Positions 41,399-49,326 of a DNA stretch of 64,000 nt are shown piece by piece. Made by a program: the position numbers and the translations under genes. Source of the stretch: Armatimonas rosea. GTDB lineage: Bacteria; Armatimonadota; Armatimonadia; Armatimonadales; Armatimonadaceae. The stretch is taken from assembly GCF_014202505.1 (NCBI RefSeq), contig NZ_JACHGW010000001.1:310001-374000 (forward strand). The letters are read 5' to 3'. The notes under the pieces were generated by a model. That model ran no database searches, was not told the DNA's origin, and was given only the letters and a program-made list of their open reading frames with translations. The stretch's first letter is position 1. Every line of letters begins with the position of its first letter.

Positions 41399-42589
41399 CT
41401 AGCTGTAGGCATTGAAGCCAAAGAACCAGTGCTTCTTCGCAAATCGGTAGACCCAGTGGTCTTCGGGGATCTCGTTGCCGGGGTTGTGCTGGCTGGAGCG
41501 CGACTCGAGCGCATCGAGCTCCGCCAGTGCGGTCTGGCGCTGCGTGGTGTCGTAGGCACCGTGCTGGAGCGCGAGCTTCTTGACCAGGTCGGGGCGCTCT
41601 AGGACAATGCAGCCGCGGGTGGTCTTGGCGGCGGTCTCGCGGAAGTCCTTCATAAACTCCGACTGGGTCAGTGCCTCGTAGATACCGCGTGGGTCGGAGA
41701 TATTCTCCTTGGCGAACTGGATGATCGGGCAGGGCTCGATATCGCCGCCGGGGCCGATATGGTGGCTGACTCCGGTCGCCATGGGGCAGAGCGCCTCCCC
41801 GTTGTCGTCCCAGTAGGCATCGATAATGGCGATCGGGAGCTTCTTGCGCATCTGAACAATAAAGCGCCGCACATTGAGAACCTGCTCCGGGCTCAGGGCG
41901 AGCTGGGGATTGGGATCGGGGCCGACCACGCGGTAGGTGTGGAACCAGGCGTAGTGCACCCCCATCTTGATGAGCTTCTTGAGCCACTCCTCGCTCACCA
42001 GCTCGTAGTTGCTCTGGCAGACACTGGTCGCCACCCCGACAACGAGCTTGTGCTTGACCGCGTTCTGGAGTCCTTCCATCGTCTTGTTGAGCACCTTGAG
42101 TTGCCCGCGTCGCGTGTCGCTGACAATCTCGGAGCCCTCGATACTGATCAAGACGGTCGCGTTGCCCAGCCGCCGCAGCTCCCGCGCGACTTCGTCGGTG
42201 ATGAACTGCCCGTTGGTGAAGATCTGGAAGTAGCAGTCCGGGTGCGCCGCAAGGATCTGTAGGATCTGCGGATGGAGAAACGGCTCCCCCCCGAGCAGCC
42301 CAAAGAGGCTATTGCCGTGCTTCTTCGCATCGTTGATGATGCGGTTCATGTCCTCGAGCGAGATCATCTTGCGCGGCGACTTGACATCCACCCAGCAACC
42401 CTGGCACTTGAGCTGGCAGCTATTGATGATCGAAATAAATAGAAACGGCGGGAAGTGGATGCCTTGCTTGAGCCGCTTCTTGTAGAGATTCACCGAGCGA
42501 ATCCCCTTGTAGGCACAGTTGTAGCTGATCTTCCAGAGCCCCTTGGGGTCGGTCTCGGTCAGCATGCGGTGCATGTACTGGAGCATCAT
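41399..42589 (-). CDS. Radical SAM enzyme (HpnH/SPASM-like), 396 aa
   Basis: The [4Fe-4S]/SAM motif is CQLKCQGC (Cys58, Cys62, Cys65; Cx3Cx2C), followed by GLLGGEPFLHP (the GGE motif) and VLISIEGSE. A later GGDIEPCPIIQFAKENI resembles the SPASM/twitch cysteine region. The N-terminal ~45 residues (KGLWKISYNCAYKGIRSVNLYKKRL) recur in membrane-lipid-associated radical SAM proteins. It generates a 5'-deoxyadenosyl radical to modify an unactivated carbon. With a prenyl synthase and cyclases next door, the substrate is probably an isoprenoid. Overlaps the ferredoxin gene by 4 bases. Confidence 0.88.
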   Translation of the reverse strand: MMLQYMHRMLTETDPKGLWKISYNCAYKGIRSVNLYKKRLKQGIHFPPFLFISIINSCQLKCQGCWVDVKSPRKMISLEDMNRIINDAKKHGNSLFGLLGGEPFLHPQILQILAAHPDCYFQIFTNGQFITDEVARELRRLGNATVLISIEGSEIVSDTRRGQLKVLNKTMEGLQNAVKHKLVVGVATSVCQSNYELVSEEWLKKLIKMGVHYAWFHTYRVVGPDPNPQLALSPEQVLNVRRFIVQMRKKLPIAIIDAYWDDNGEALCPMATGVSHHIGPGGDIEPCPIIQFAKENISDPRGIYEALTQSEFMKDFRETAAKTTRGCIVLERPDLVKKLALQHGAYDTTQRQTALAELDALESRSSQHNPGNEIPEDHWVYRFAKKHWFFGFNAYS

Positions 42590-43425
42590 GAGGCGGGCTC
42601 CTCACTGGAGCCGAGCGCACGGGCGGCCTTGGCCTGAATCTGCTCCATGGTCGGTAGCGATGCCAGGACTTCGTCGGGGATGTCCAGCTGCTTCTGGAGC
42701 TTGGTCAGGCAGAACTGCCGCTCTTTGAGGGCCCGGTCTTCGTCGCGCTCTTTCGAGAAGCGGGACTTGGCCTTATCGCTGCGGTCCCGGAGTGCGGCAT
42801 AGATATCGCCGCCCAAGAGCGCCGAGATATCGACCTTCATCGCCTCACGCCGCAGGTCCTCCGGGTCGATCTTGTCGCCGTTGATGGGGCCTTGTTTGTA
42901 CTTGGGGAAGAGGATCGCCACCTCGGGGCAGACACGGGAGCAGGCGGGGCAGTCGGTCTTGCAGTTGTTCTGGTTGAGGACCTTGAGCTTCTTATTTTCC
43001 ACGCCGTAGACATCGAAGAGGCAGAAGCTCAGGCACTGCATGCAGTTGGTGCAGCGGTCGTAGTCGATCACGGGGAACCAGGGCTTCCAGCCGCCGGGGG
43101 CCTTCGCCTCCAGCTCCCCGACCACCTCCTCCACCAGCGCGACTACGTCTTGCGGCGAGCGCTCGCCCAGCTCGCGGACGTGCACCGTGACCTTGCCGTC
43201 GTGGCTCTCGGCGAGCTCGGGGCGTGTTTCGGTGAAGCGACCGAGGACCAGCAGGAGCCCCTCTTGGATCGCGCTGACCCCGCCGTCTTTGAGGGCGCGG
43301 GTGACCTGGTAGCCTTTTTTCAGCAGGGCGCGGAAGAGCTCCAGGCGCTCCGGGGCGGCCAAGGGCTGGCTTCCGACACCTTCATAGAGCACAATACGAA
43401 GAGCGGGGGCGGCGTTTTGGATCAT
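42586..43425 (-). CDS. 2x[4Fe-4S] ferredoxin-like electron-transfer protein, 279 aa
   Basis: Start at 43425 (MIQNAAPALRIVLYEG) overlaps the previous stop by 4 bases. The N-terminal ~125 residues form an unknown alpha/beta domain. The cluster region at ~130-185 reads YDRCTNCMQCLSFCLFDVYG and NNCKTDCPACSRVCPEVA, two four-Cys sets. The helical C-terminus is Arg/Lys-rich (ALRDRSDKAKSRFSKERDEDRALKERQFCLTK). It likely passes electrons to the adjacent radical SAM enzyme. The N-terminal domain could be a dedicated docking module. Confidence 0.85.
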   Translation of the reverse strand: MIQNAAPALRIVLYEGVGSQPLAAPERLELFRALLKKGYQVTRALKDGGVSAIQEGLLLVLGRFTETRPELAESHDGKVTVHVRELGERSPQDVVALVEEVVGELEAKAPGGWKPWFPVIDYDRCTNCMQCLSFCLFDVYGVENKKLKVLNQNNCKTDCPACSRVCPEVAILFPKYKQGPINGDKIDPEDLRREAMKVDISALLGGDIYAALRDRSDKAKSRFSKERDEDRALKERQFCLTKLQKQLDIPDEVLASLPTMEQIQAKAARALGSSEEPAS

Positions 43426-43805
43426 GCTGTCTCCTCTAGAATCGCTGTGGACTCGGCCTCGATTACGGTCGTGAGCTCCGGTGCGAGCAGGCGCTCTAGT
43501 GCGGTCTCGGCGTTGAGGACCCGCAGGTTGATAAACTCGACTCCCTCGGTGGCGAGCGGTGCCTCTGCCGCGGAGAAGAGCCACTTGACCGCGCGTGGGT
43601 AGCAGGCGGCGATCTTCAGGCAGGGGGCCTGCGCCAGTTGCTTGAGCGCGGGGTCACCCTTGGCGGCCAGCTCACAGAGATCCGCGACCGTGTCGAAGGC
43701 CAGCTCGGATGCAGTTAGGCCCTCTAGGACCGCCTCTTTGACATCTTCGGGGACTACCCGAGCGTAGGCACAGTGGCAGTAGAGAACGCGTGGCACTTGG
43801 GACAT
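43422..43805 (-). CDS. Small cysteine-containing protein of unknown function, 127 aa
   Basis: ATG 43805 (MSQVPRVLYCHCAYARVVPEDVKE) lies 14 bases after the CobW-type gene's stop. The in-frame extension beyond it is shadow sequence. The protein has CHC near residue 10 and further Cys in ADLCELAAKG and PCLKIAACYPRAVKWLF, enough to bind metal or an Fe-S cluster. The fold looks like alternating strand/helix (~110 aa). I recognise no family. Its fixed position between a metallochaperone-like GTPase and a ferredoxin suggests a redox or cluster-handling role. A TATACT box in the gap may be an internal promoter. Confidence 0.72.
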   Translation of the reverse strand: MSQVPRVLYCHCAYARVVPEDVKEAVLEGLTASELAFDTVADLCELAAKGDPALKQLAQAPCLKIAACYPRAVKWLFSAAEAPLATEGVEFINLRVLNAETALERLLAPELTTVIEAESTAILEETA

Positions 43806-43819
43806 TTTCGTCAGTATAC

Positions 43820-44920
43820 CTAAGTTGCCTCGGTGAGGCGATGTGTGGGCTCCGGTCGCCCGGGCTGAAAGCTCTCCAGGTGCTCGATCTCGATCTCGAC
43901 AGGCAGCGCGGGCAGGGCGGCCAGCACGAGCGCCTTTAATTGCTCCGGCGGTGCCTCGGCGCGCAGGTTGAGGATCAGCTCGCCGAGCTCCAGCGGCTCC
44001 TGGAGCGTGTGGGAGAGCTCCGGCAAGAGATCGTTGCGGACCGCATTGATCACGCCCAGGTCGGTGCCGTAGTCGAGCGGGGTCAGGGTCAGCTTGAGGT
44101 GCGCGATCTCGACCCCCGCGGCCTGGAGGCGGGCCTGGATGTCTTGCGTGAGGCTCGTCAGGAGCACGTTGCCGTCGAAGGGCTCGTCGGCGGAGAGCTG
44201 GAGGGTCGCGTTGAGCCACCCCAGGAGCGCCTCGCCGTCGGCGTAGCGGTCGTAGTCCACCTCCATCGCGGTGCCGGTCTGCGCCTGCTCGTGGGAAAGC
44301 CGCTCCAGCCAGGGCTCTAGCCCGACTCCCTCACGGGCCGACGTACGCACCAGCTGGGCCTTGGGGAAGCGCGCCGTCAGTGCCTGCTCCAGCCGCTCCA
44401 GCCGCTCCGGGATGAGGGTATCGATCTTGTTGATGACGATCACATCGGCCTCTTCGAGCTGCTTCTCGTAGATGTAGACCACTTTTGGGGAGAACGACGC
44501 GCCGGTCTCCAGCCCCAGGATCCGCAGGGCGCGGGCGGGGTCGATCAGGACACTAAACGGAGCGATCGCAAAGTTGTCGCCGTAGAGCCGCCGCAGGGGA
44601 TAGTCCACGGTCGCCTTGAGGTCGGTGCAGCTTCCCACGGGCTCGGCGAGGAAGACATCGGGGCGGGTCTCTTCGGAGAGGCGCTCCGCGGCGGTGACCA
44701 GGGAGTTGAAGCGGCAGCAGAAGCACCCGCCGGTGATCTCCTCGACGGGAAATCCATGGGCACCGAGCAGGGTCGTGTCCACCAGCCCGACACTCTGGTC
44801 GTTGGTGATGAGCCCCACTTTCAGCCCTTGCGCGGTCAGTAGCTCCGCGAGGCGCAGGATCGCCGTGGTCTTGCCCGCCCCGAGGAAGCCGCCGATCATG
44901 ATGTAGCGCGCCTTAGCCAT
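43820..44920 (-). CDS. CobW/G3E-family GTPase (metallochaperone type), 366 aa
   Basis: P-loop GGFLGAGKTT (Lys17), the family's metal-binding CxCC in GGCFCCRFN (Cys66/68/69), VFLAEPVGSC, and guanine-specificity NKID (164-167). The C-terminal half (~230-366) does not have the usual CobW_C His pattern and is its own Ig/ferredoxin-like region (GNVLLTSLTQDIQARLQAAGVEIAHLKLTL). G3E GTPases deliver metals (Zn, Co, Ni) or cofactors to enzymes. It overlaps the GcvH-like gene by 8 bases; the client is probably an enzyme of this operon. Confidence 0.87.
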   Translation of the reverse strand: MAKARYIMIGGFLGAGKTTAILRLAELLTAQGLKVGLITNDQSVGLVDTTLLGAHGFPVEEITGGCFCCRFNSLVTAAERLSEETRPDVFLAEPVGSCTDLKATVDYPLRRLYGDNFAIAPFSVLIDPARALRILGLETGASFSPKVVYIYEKQLEEADVIVINKIDTLIPERLERLEQALTARFPKAQLVRTSAREGVGLEPWLERLSHEQAQTGTAMEVDYDRYADGEALLGWLNATLQLSADEPFDGNVLLTSLTQDIQARLQAAGVEIAHLKLTLTPLDYGTDLGVINAVRNDLLPELSHTLQEPLELGELILNLRAEAPPEQLKALVLAALPALPVEIEIEHLESFQPGRPEPTHRLTEAT

Positions 44921-45386
44921 CGCTCTCTCCCTGAGCTTGCTTATCGGTCATCTTGGCAATCGTGGCATCTAAAACATCGACATAGCCCTCGCCCACGACC
45001 GCCTCCGCCTCGGGGGTTCCGGCGGCGCGGTAGAGCCAGCCGCGCTGGTAGGGATCGGTGTCGGCGAGGGTGATGTCGGTCTCTAAGTCCGGGTTCACTC
45101 CCTGAAAGGTCCCCGCGATCACGCTATAGATCTCCGTGACCGCCTTAAAGCCCTCGATCTCCCCGATCACCTGCCCAACCGCGATCGCCTCGCCGGGCTG
45201 CACCTGGAAGCGAATCTCGACAAACTCGCCCAGCATCCGGATCGCAAACTGAGTGAAGCCGACCTGCCAGCTCTCTTGCGCCTCGTCGTGCTTTACCCAG
45301 AAGTGCGAGCGGGTGTAGAGGCGGTCGGTGGGAAGGCGGGTGGAGAAGCGGGAGCGCCGGTAGCGTATCTCGTCGGTTGAACTCAT
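44913..45386 (-). CDS. GcvH-like lipoyl-carrier protein, 157 aa
   Basis: Hammerhead lipoyl fold: WVKHDEAQESWQVGFTQFAIRMLGEFVEIRF, then GQVIGEIEGFKAVTEIYSVIAG with the lipoylated Lys81 in the ExxKAVxxIYS context. A C-terminal helix follows. Standard GcvH is ~125-130 aa. This one carries N- and C-terminal extensions and has no other glycine-cleavage genes nearby. Similar stand-alone carriers (LbpA type) serve sulfur-oxidising sHdr complexes. Here it may carry an intermediate or sulfur for the neighbouring enzymes. 23 bases after the cysteine desulfurase gene. Confidence 0.85.
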   Translation of the reverse strand: MSSTDEIRYRRSRFSTRLPTDRLYTRSHFWVKHDEAQESWQVGFTQFAIRMLGEFVEIRFQVQPGEAIAVGQVIGEIEGFKAVTEIYSVIAGTFQGVNPDLETDITLADTDPYQRGWLYRAAGTPEAEAVVGEGYVDVLDATIAKMTDKQAQGESDG

Positions 45387-45409
45387 AGGACCTTATTTTT
45401 CTTGACTCT

Positions 45410-46552
45410 CTAACAATAATCCTTGCGTGCGCGTTCCAGCGCTCTCACAAGAGAATCCGTGTTGGGTTCGGGGGTCATGTGGCACCAGGAGAGCCGGACC
45501 GCACCCTCGAGCTGCGCCTCAGGCAGTCCCATAGCCGTTAGCACCGGGCTACAGGTGCGGCTCTGCGACGAGCACGCGGCGCCGTGGGAGAGGGCGACCT
45601 GCTCGCGGAGGCACTCGACCACGTCCTCGCCGAGCAGGCCGGGGAAGGAGAGGTTGAGGATCTGGGGAGCCGCGTGCGCCTGGTCGCCGTGCAGGATGGG
45701 CTCCAGCGGCTGAAGTGCCTGCAAGAGTCTCTCACGAAAGCGCTGGCACTGCGCCGCCCGCTCCGCCTCTTCTTGCAGGGCCAGCTCCGATGCCTTTCCC
45801 AGCCCGACAATCAGCGCCACGGGGAGGGTCCCTGGCCGTAGCCCCAGCTCCTGCCCACCGCCAAACATCAGCGGCGTGAGCGGTACGCGCTCCTGCCCAC
45901 GGCGGCGCGTGATCAGCGCCCCGACACCTTTCGGGGCATAGAGCTTGTGCCCGCTGATACTCATCAAGTCGATTCGGGGGCTCCGTAGCACGTCGCTCTC
46001 CTTGCCGTAGCCCTGCGCCGCATCGACATGGAAGTACGCTGGGTGTCCCGCAAGCGCCTCGGCGAGCTCCGCGATCGGCTGGCGAATCCCTGTCTCGTTG
46101 TTGAGCTGCATCACGGAGATTAAGAGGGTACTCTCGCGAACGGCCGCAAGGACGCTCTCCACGGCAACCCGCCCCGAGCGCTCCGGGGGGACGAGGGTGA
46201 GGGTGAAGCCGCGCGCCTCCAGGGCACGGAGCGGCTCCAGCACTGCGGGGTGCTCGATCTCGGTGCTCACGAGATGTGTCTTGCCGGTTTGTCGGCCGTA
46301 CTCCGCAAGCCCAAGAATCGCGAGGTTGTTGCTCTCGGTCGCCCCGCTGGTGAAGACCACCTCGCTCCGTGCGGCCCCAACCAGCGCCGCGACCTGGTTA
46401 CGCGCCCGCTCGACCGCGCTCCGTGCCCGCTCGCCGTAAGCGTGGGTGCGGCTGCCCGCATTGCCAAACTCCACCGCGAGAAAGGCAAAGACCTCCTCTT
46501 GGACACGAGGGTCGAGTGGGGTCGTGGCGGCGCAGTCCAGGTAGATAGCCAT
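45410..46552 (-). CDS. Cysteine desulfurase (NifS/IscS family), 380 aa
   Basis: Start at 46552 (MAIYLDCAATTPLDPRVQEE); extension upstream is not protein-like. The PLP site is SISGHKLYAPKGVGAL, with HVDAAQ and TSGATESNNLAI. The sulfur-accepting Cys lies in GAACSSQSRTCSPVL. Removes sulfur from cysteine as an enzyme-bound persulfide for Fe-S cluster assembly, thiolation or related uses. No IscU or Dnd genes are nearby. In this operon it probably serves cluster assembly for the radical SAM, ferredoxin and Cys-rich proteins. 7 bases after 46560-47105. Confidence 0.9.
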   Translation of the reverse strand: MAIYLDCAATTPLDPRVQEEVFAFLAVEFGNAGSRTHAYGERARSAVERARNQVAALVGAARSEVVFTSGATESNNLAILGLAEYGRQTGKTHLVSTEIEHPAVLEPLRALEARGFTLTLVPPERSGRVAVESVLAAVRESTLLISVMQLNNETGIRQPIAELAEALAGHPAYFHVDAAQGYGKESDVLRSPRIDLMSISGHKLYAPKGVGALITRRRGQERVPLTPLMFGGGQELGLRPGTLPVALIVGLGKASELALQEEAERAAQCQRFRERLLQALQPLEPILHGDQAHAAPQILNLSFPGLLGEDVVECLREQVALSHGAACSSQSRTCSPVLTAMGLPEAQLEGAVRLSWCHMTPEPNTDSLVRALERARKDYC

Positions 46553-46559
46553 GGTGGGA

Positions 46560-47105
46560 CTATGAGCTCCAGCGGCGCGCGGCGCTCTGTCCGTAGAGGG
46601 CGCTGCCCCAGAGGCACAGCCCCGCTCCCCAGCACCCACTCGGGCAGCTCGGCCCCGCCGGCGAGAGAAACGGATAGACCACCGCCCCCAGCATCAGCAA
46701 GCCCCCGGTGACGGCGTGGGCTCGGTAGGAGAGCGCCTTGGAGCTCGCCAAGAAGGAGAGCCCCAGCAGGAAGATCACAACCGGCGTCCCCCAGTCGGCG
46801 TAGCGGGCGTGGTTGGTGAGCGCGTTGACCAGCACGAGCGCAAAACCAAGGACCGAGGCGGCCAAGAGTCCCCGGTGCGCTCGGTTGGGAGCTGACGGTG
46901 GCAGGGCTTGTCTGGGGAAGAAGGCGAGCGTAAAGGCGACAATCAGAAAAATCCACAGGTACTGCATGCCGTACTCGCGGATCACCCCTAGGAGGAGCCA
47001 GGAGGCACCTAGGACCAAGAACAGCATCGCCTCAAGCAGACGCTGGGTGCGAAACGCGACCGGCATCTCCGCTCCACTCTCCGTTTGTCCAATGAGGCTC
47101 GTCAT
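46560..47105 (-). CDS. Hypothetical integral membrane protein, ~181 aa
   Basis: About five membrane helices (LLEAMLFLVLGASWLLLGVI, YLWIFLIVAFTLAFF, GLLAASVLGFALVLVNAL, VVIFLLGLSFLASS, AVTGGLLMLGAVVYPFL), ending in a Cys/Gly-rich segment (AGPSCPSGCWGAGLCLWGS). The start is uncertain. 47105 is one option, and 47066 (MPVAFRTQRL) has a better ribosome site (GGAG). Earlier Met codons overlap a TACAAT promoter-like box at about 47116-47121. It lies directly upstream of the cysteine desulfurase and may begin the ten-gene unit. No family recognised. Confidence 0.65.
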   Translation of the reverse strand: MTSLIGQTESGAEMPVAFRTQRLLEAMLFLVLGASWLLLGVIREYGMQYLWIFLIVAFTLAFFPRQALPPSAPNRAHRGLLAASVLGFALVLVNALTNHARYADWGTPVVIFLLGLSFLASSKALSYRAHAVTGGLLMLGAVVYPFLSPAGPSCPSGCWGAGLCLWGSALYGQSAARRWSS

Positions 47106-47182
47106 GGCTGGCGTCATTGTACCCGCAAAGATCACGTGGGCTGTGCGGGAATTCGTGGTGCTCAAACGGTGTATTCACTAGC

Positions 47183-47977
47183 ATGAGCGACCCGATTATC
47201 GATGTGCGAGACCTGTACAAGGAGTATCCCAGCGGCACGAAAGCTGTCAACGGGGTGACCTTCTCCGTGAAAAAAGGGGAGTTCTTTGGGTTTCTGGGCC
47301 CCAATGGCGCGGGCAAGTCCACGACCATGAACATGCTGGTGAACTTGGTGAAGAAGACCCGCGGGACGATCACCATCGACGGTTTCCAGATCGACGAGAA
47401 CCCGGATGAGGTCTACAAGCGGGTAGGGTTTGCGATGCAGGAGGTGGGGCTGGACGAGACCGCCACCGCGCGCGAGATGCTCCAGCTACACGGCCGGCTC
47501 TACCACATGCCCAAGCGGGAGATCGACGAGCAGATCGCACGGCTCCTGAAGCTGGTGGAGCTGGAGAAAGTGGCGGATCGGTACACCTCGACCTACTCCG
47601 GCGGGATGCGTCGCCGCTTCGATCTGGCGCTCGCGCTCATGCACAAGCCGTCGGTGCTGTTTCTCGATGAGCCCACCACCGGCCTCGATCCCCACGCGCG
47701 CCAGCTGATCTGGAGCCACCTGCGCGAGCTCAACCGGGAGGGGATGACGATCTTCTTGACGACACACTTCATGGACGAGGCCGAGGCGCTTTGTGAGCGT
47801 ATCTGCATCATGGACGCCGGCAAGATTGTCACGGAGGGGACGGTGCCGGAGCTGCTGGAAAAACACAGCGCCAAGACCCTGGAGCAGGTCTTTCTCTCGA
47901 CCACAGGGAGCAACCTGGGCAACGAGGAGGCGAACCTCAACGCCAGCGACCCCTACGCGCGGAACCGAAAATCATGA
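47183..47977 (+). CDS. ABC transporter ATP-binding protein (DrrA-like), 264 aa
   Basis: Start MSDPIIDVRDLYKEYPSG at 47183. Walker A GPNGAGKST, Q-loop in GFAMQEVGLDETATAREML, signature YSGGMRRRFDLALAL, Walker [13 protein letters not shown] and switch His in TTHFMDEAEAL are all intact. The C-terminus matches the exporter-type DrrA subfamily. It powers an ABC-2 efflux system with the permease encoded immediately downstream (4-base overlap). Divergent from the ten-gene isoprenoid-like unit, so a link to that product is possible but unproven. Confidence 0.93.
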   Translation: MSDPIIDVRDLYKEYPSGTKAVNGVTFSVKKGEFFGFLGPNGAGKSTTMNMLVNLVKKTRGTITIDGFQIDENPDEVYKRVGFAMQEVGLDETATAREMLQLHGRLYHMPKREIDEQIARLLKLVELEKVADRYTSTYSGGMRRRFDLALALMHKPSVLFLDEPTTGLDPHARQLIWSHLRELNREGMTIFLTTHFMDEAEALCERICIMDAGKIVTEGTVPELLEKHSAKTLEQVFLSTTGSNLGNEEANLNASDPYARNRKS

Positions 47978-48747
47978 TGCAACACTTCCTCTCGGACTGG
48001 TACTACCTCTCGATCCGCAATATCAAGCAGATCTGGCGCCCCGTGCTGGCGCTGATTCCCTCGCTGTTTATCCCGATCTTCTTCTTTGCGGTCAACGCAA
48101 CCTCGCTGCAGGCCTTCGCCAACGCGCCAGGCTTTCCCAAGGGCATCTCCTACAAAGACTTCATCGCCCCAACCGCCATCTTCACGGCGATCTTCTTCTC
48201 GGCGGGCAATGCGGGGATCGAGCTGGTGCAGGACATCACCAGTGGCTACTTCAAGAAGCTCATCATCATGCCCATCCACCGGCTGGCGATCATCTTGGGA
48301 AAGCTCAGCGAGGTGGCGGTGCAGTCCGTGCTGCAGGGAAGCATCGTCTTGGTGCTCTTGCTCCTGGTAGGGGTGCATGTCAAGACCGGGTTTCTGGGCG
48401 TCCTGGCGATCTTTGCGATGCTGGTTCTCTTTGCGATGGCCTGGAGCTGTATCGGGATGATCGCGGCGCTACGGACCCAGAACGCGCGGCTGGTGCAGAG
48501 CATGTTCACGCTGGTCTTTCCGTTTCTCTATGTCACGACCTCGCAGGCACCCAAGGAGCTCCTCCCCAAGACCTTTGCGCTAATCGCTAGCTACAACCCG
48601 GTGACCTACATCATTGAGGGCGTCCGCGCACTGGTGCTCTCCGGCTGGAGCGATCCGGCGATTGGGAAGGGTTTCGTGGTCGCGGCGGTGCTCTTTGTCC
48701 TCCTCGTGTCAGCGGCGGTTGCTTCGTTCCGCAAGGCCCTCAAGTAG
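47974..48747 (+). CDS. ABC-2 type transporter permease, 257 aa
   Basis: Six membrane helices, beginning after an amphipathic N-terminus (DWYYLSIRNIKQIWRPVLALIPSLFIPIFFFAV). The stretch YITSGYFKKLIIMPIHRLAIILGK (with D/I-T-S-G-x-x-x-K) is the conserved cytosolic loop of DrrB-like permeases. It ends SAAVASFRKALK. Forms the membrane channel of the exporter with the ATPase at 47183. Exported molecule unknown; related pairs export antibiotics, lipids or polysaccharides. Confidence 0.92.
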   Translation: MMQHFLSDWYYLSIRNIKQIWRPVLALIPSLFIPIFFFAVNATSLQAFANAPGFPKGISYKDFIAPTAIFTAIFFSAGNAGIELVQDITSGYFKKLIIMPIHRLAIILGKLSEVAVQSVLQGSIVLVLLLLVGVHVKTGFLGVLAIFAMLVLFAMAWSCIGMIAALRTQNARLVQSMFTLVFPFLYVTTSQAPKELLPKTFALIASYNPVTYIIEGVRALVLSGWSDPAIGKGFVVAAVLFVLLVSAAVASFRKALK

Positions 48748-48753
48748 GGAAGC

Positions 48754-49251
48754 TCATTCGTACTCGTCCCAGACGGCGAGGCACTTGCGCTCCTGCCAGA
48801 ACTGCTCCAGTGTCAGCTTGGGCTCGATGACACAGCGCACCTGGAGCGGGCTGAGACGGATACTCAGAGCGTGCGACGACTCCCCGTTCCACGAGCCAAT
48901 GTCCACGACCTCGGTTCCTTGGAGCGTCAGCCCACGCCGCTGGAGCGACTCCAAGATCGCAGGGACTTGCAGGTCCACAGCGGTGGTTGCCTCCGCGTGT
49001 GGGTTACGGAGCACCTTGGCGGTCTGAATCAGCTCTGTCAGATCGCGCGGGTGCTGGTCAAAGTGCGCCTCGTAGCTCGCCTGGTACACCTGCTCCAGTG
49101 CTTGCTCTTGCGGGACAAACTCTCCCTCCAGCACGTAGCCGACCTCCCACCCCGACTCGCCGTACTGCCGGTCCCACTCTCGCTGTCGCGCCTCACGCCG
49201 CTTGACCGCTCCTGCCTTCCCAATCCGCCGCTCCACAACTTTCCAAGCCAT
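48754..49251 (-). CDS. Hypothetical protein, 165 aa
   Basis: A basic N-terminus (MAWKVVERRIGKAGAVKRREARQREWDRQYG) resembles a small ribonucleoprotein-like helix. The rest has acidic/hydrophobic alternation (VPAILESLQRRGLTLQGTEVVDIGSWNGESSHALSIRLSPLQVRCVIEPKL). No signal peptide or membrane segment. No family recognised. It is convergent with the ABC operon (6 bases between stops) and probably transcribed alone. Confidence 0.6.
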   Translation of the reverse strand: MAWKVVERRIGKAGAVKRREARQREWDRQYGESGWEVGYVLEGEFVPQEQALEQVYQASYEAHFDQHPRDLTELIQTAKVLRNPHAEATTAVDLQVPAILESLQRRGLTLQGTEVVDIGSWNGESSHALSIRLSPLQVRCVIEPKLTLEQFWQERKCLAVWDEYE

Positions 49252-49326
49252 GTTCTCTCTATCGCCCTGGCGTAGACAATTGAAAAACGGCCTTCCTCAA
49301 ATAGGAATTGCTCTACAATAGGGGAC

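Noticed and set aside
43806-44219. Extension of the small Cys protein into the CobW-type gene
   Set aside because: Residues are Arg/Ala/Pro shadow sequence of the CobW frame; ATG 43805 begins the protein-like part.
45410-46552. DndA of a phosphorothioate DNA-modification system
   Set aside because: The cysteine desulfurase resembles this family too, but no dndB-E or related genes are adjacent.
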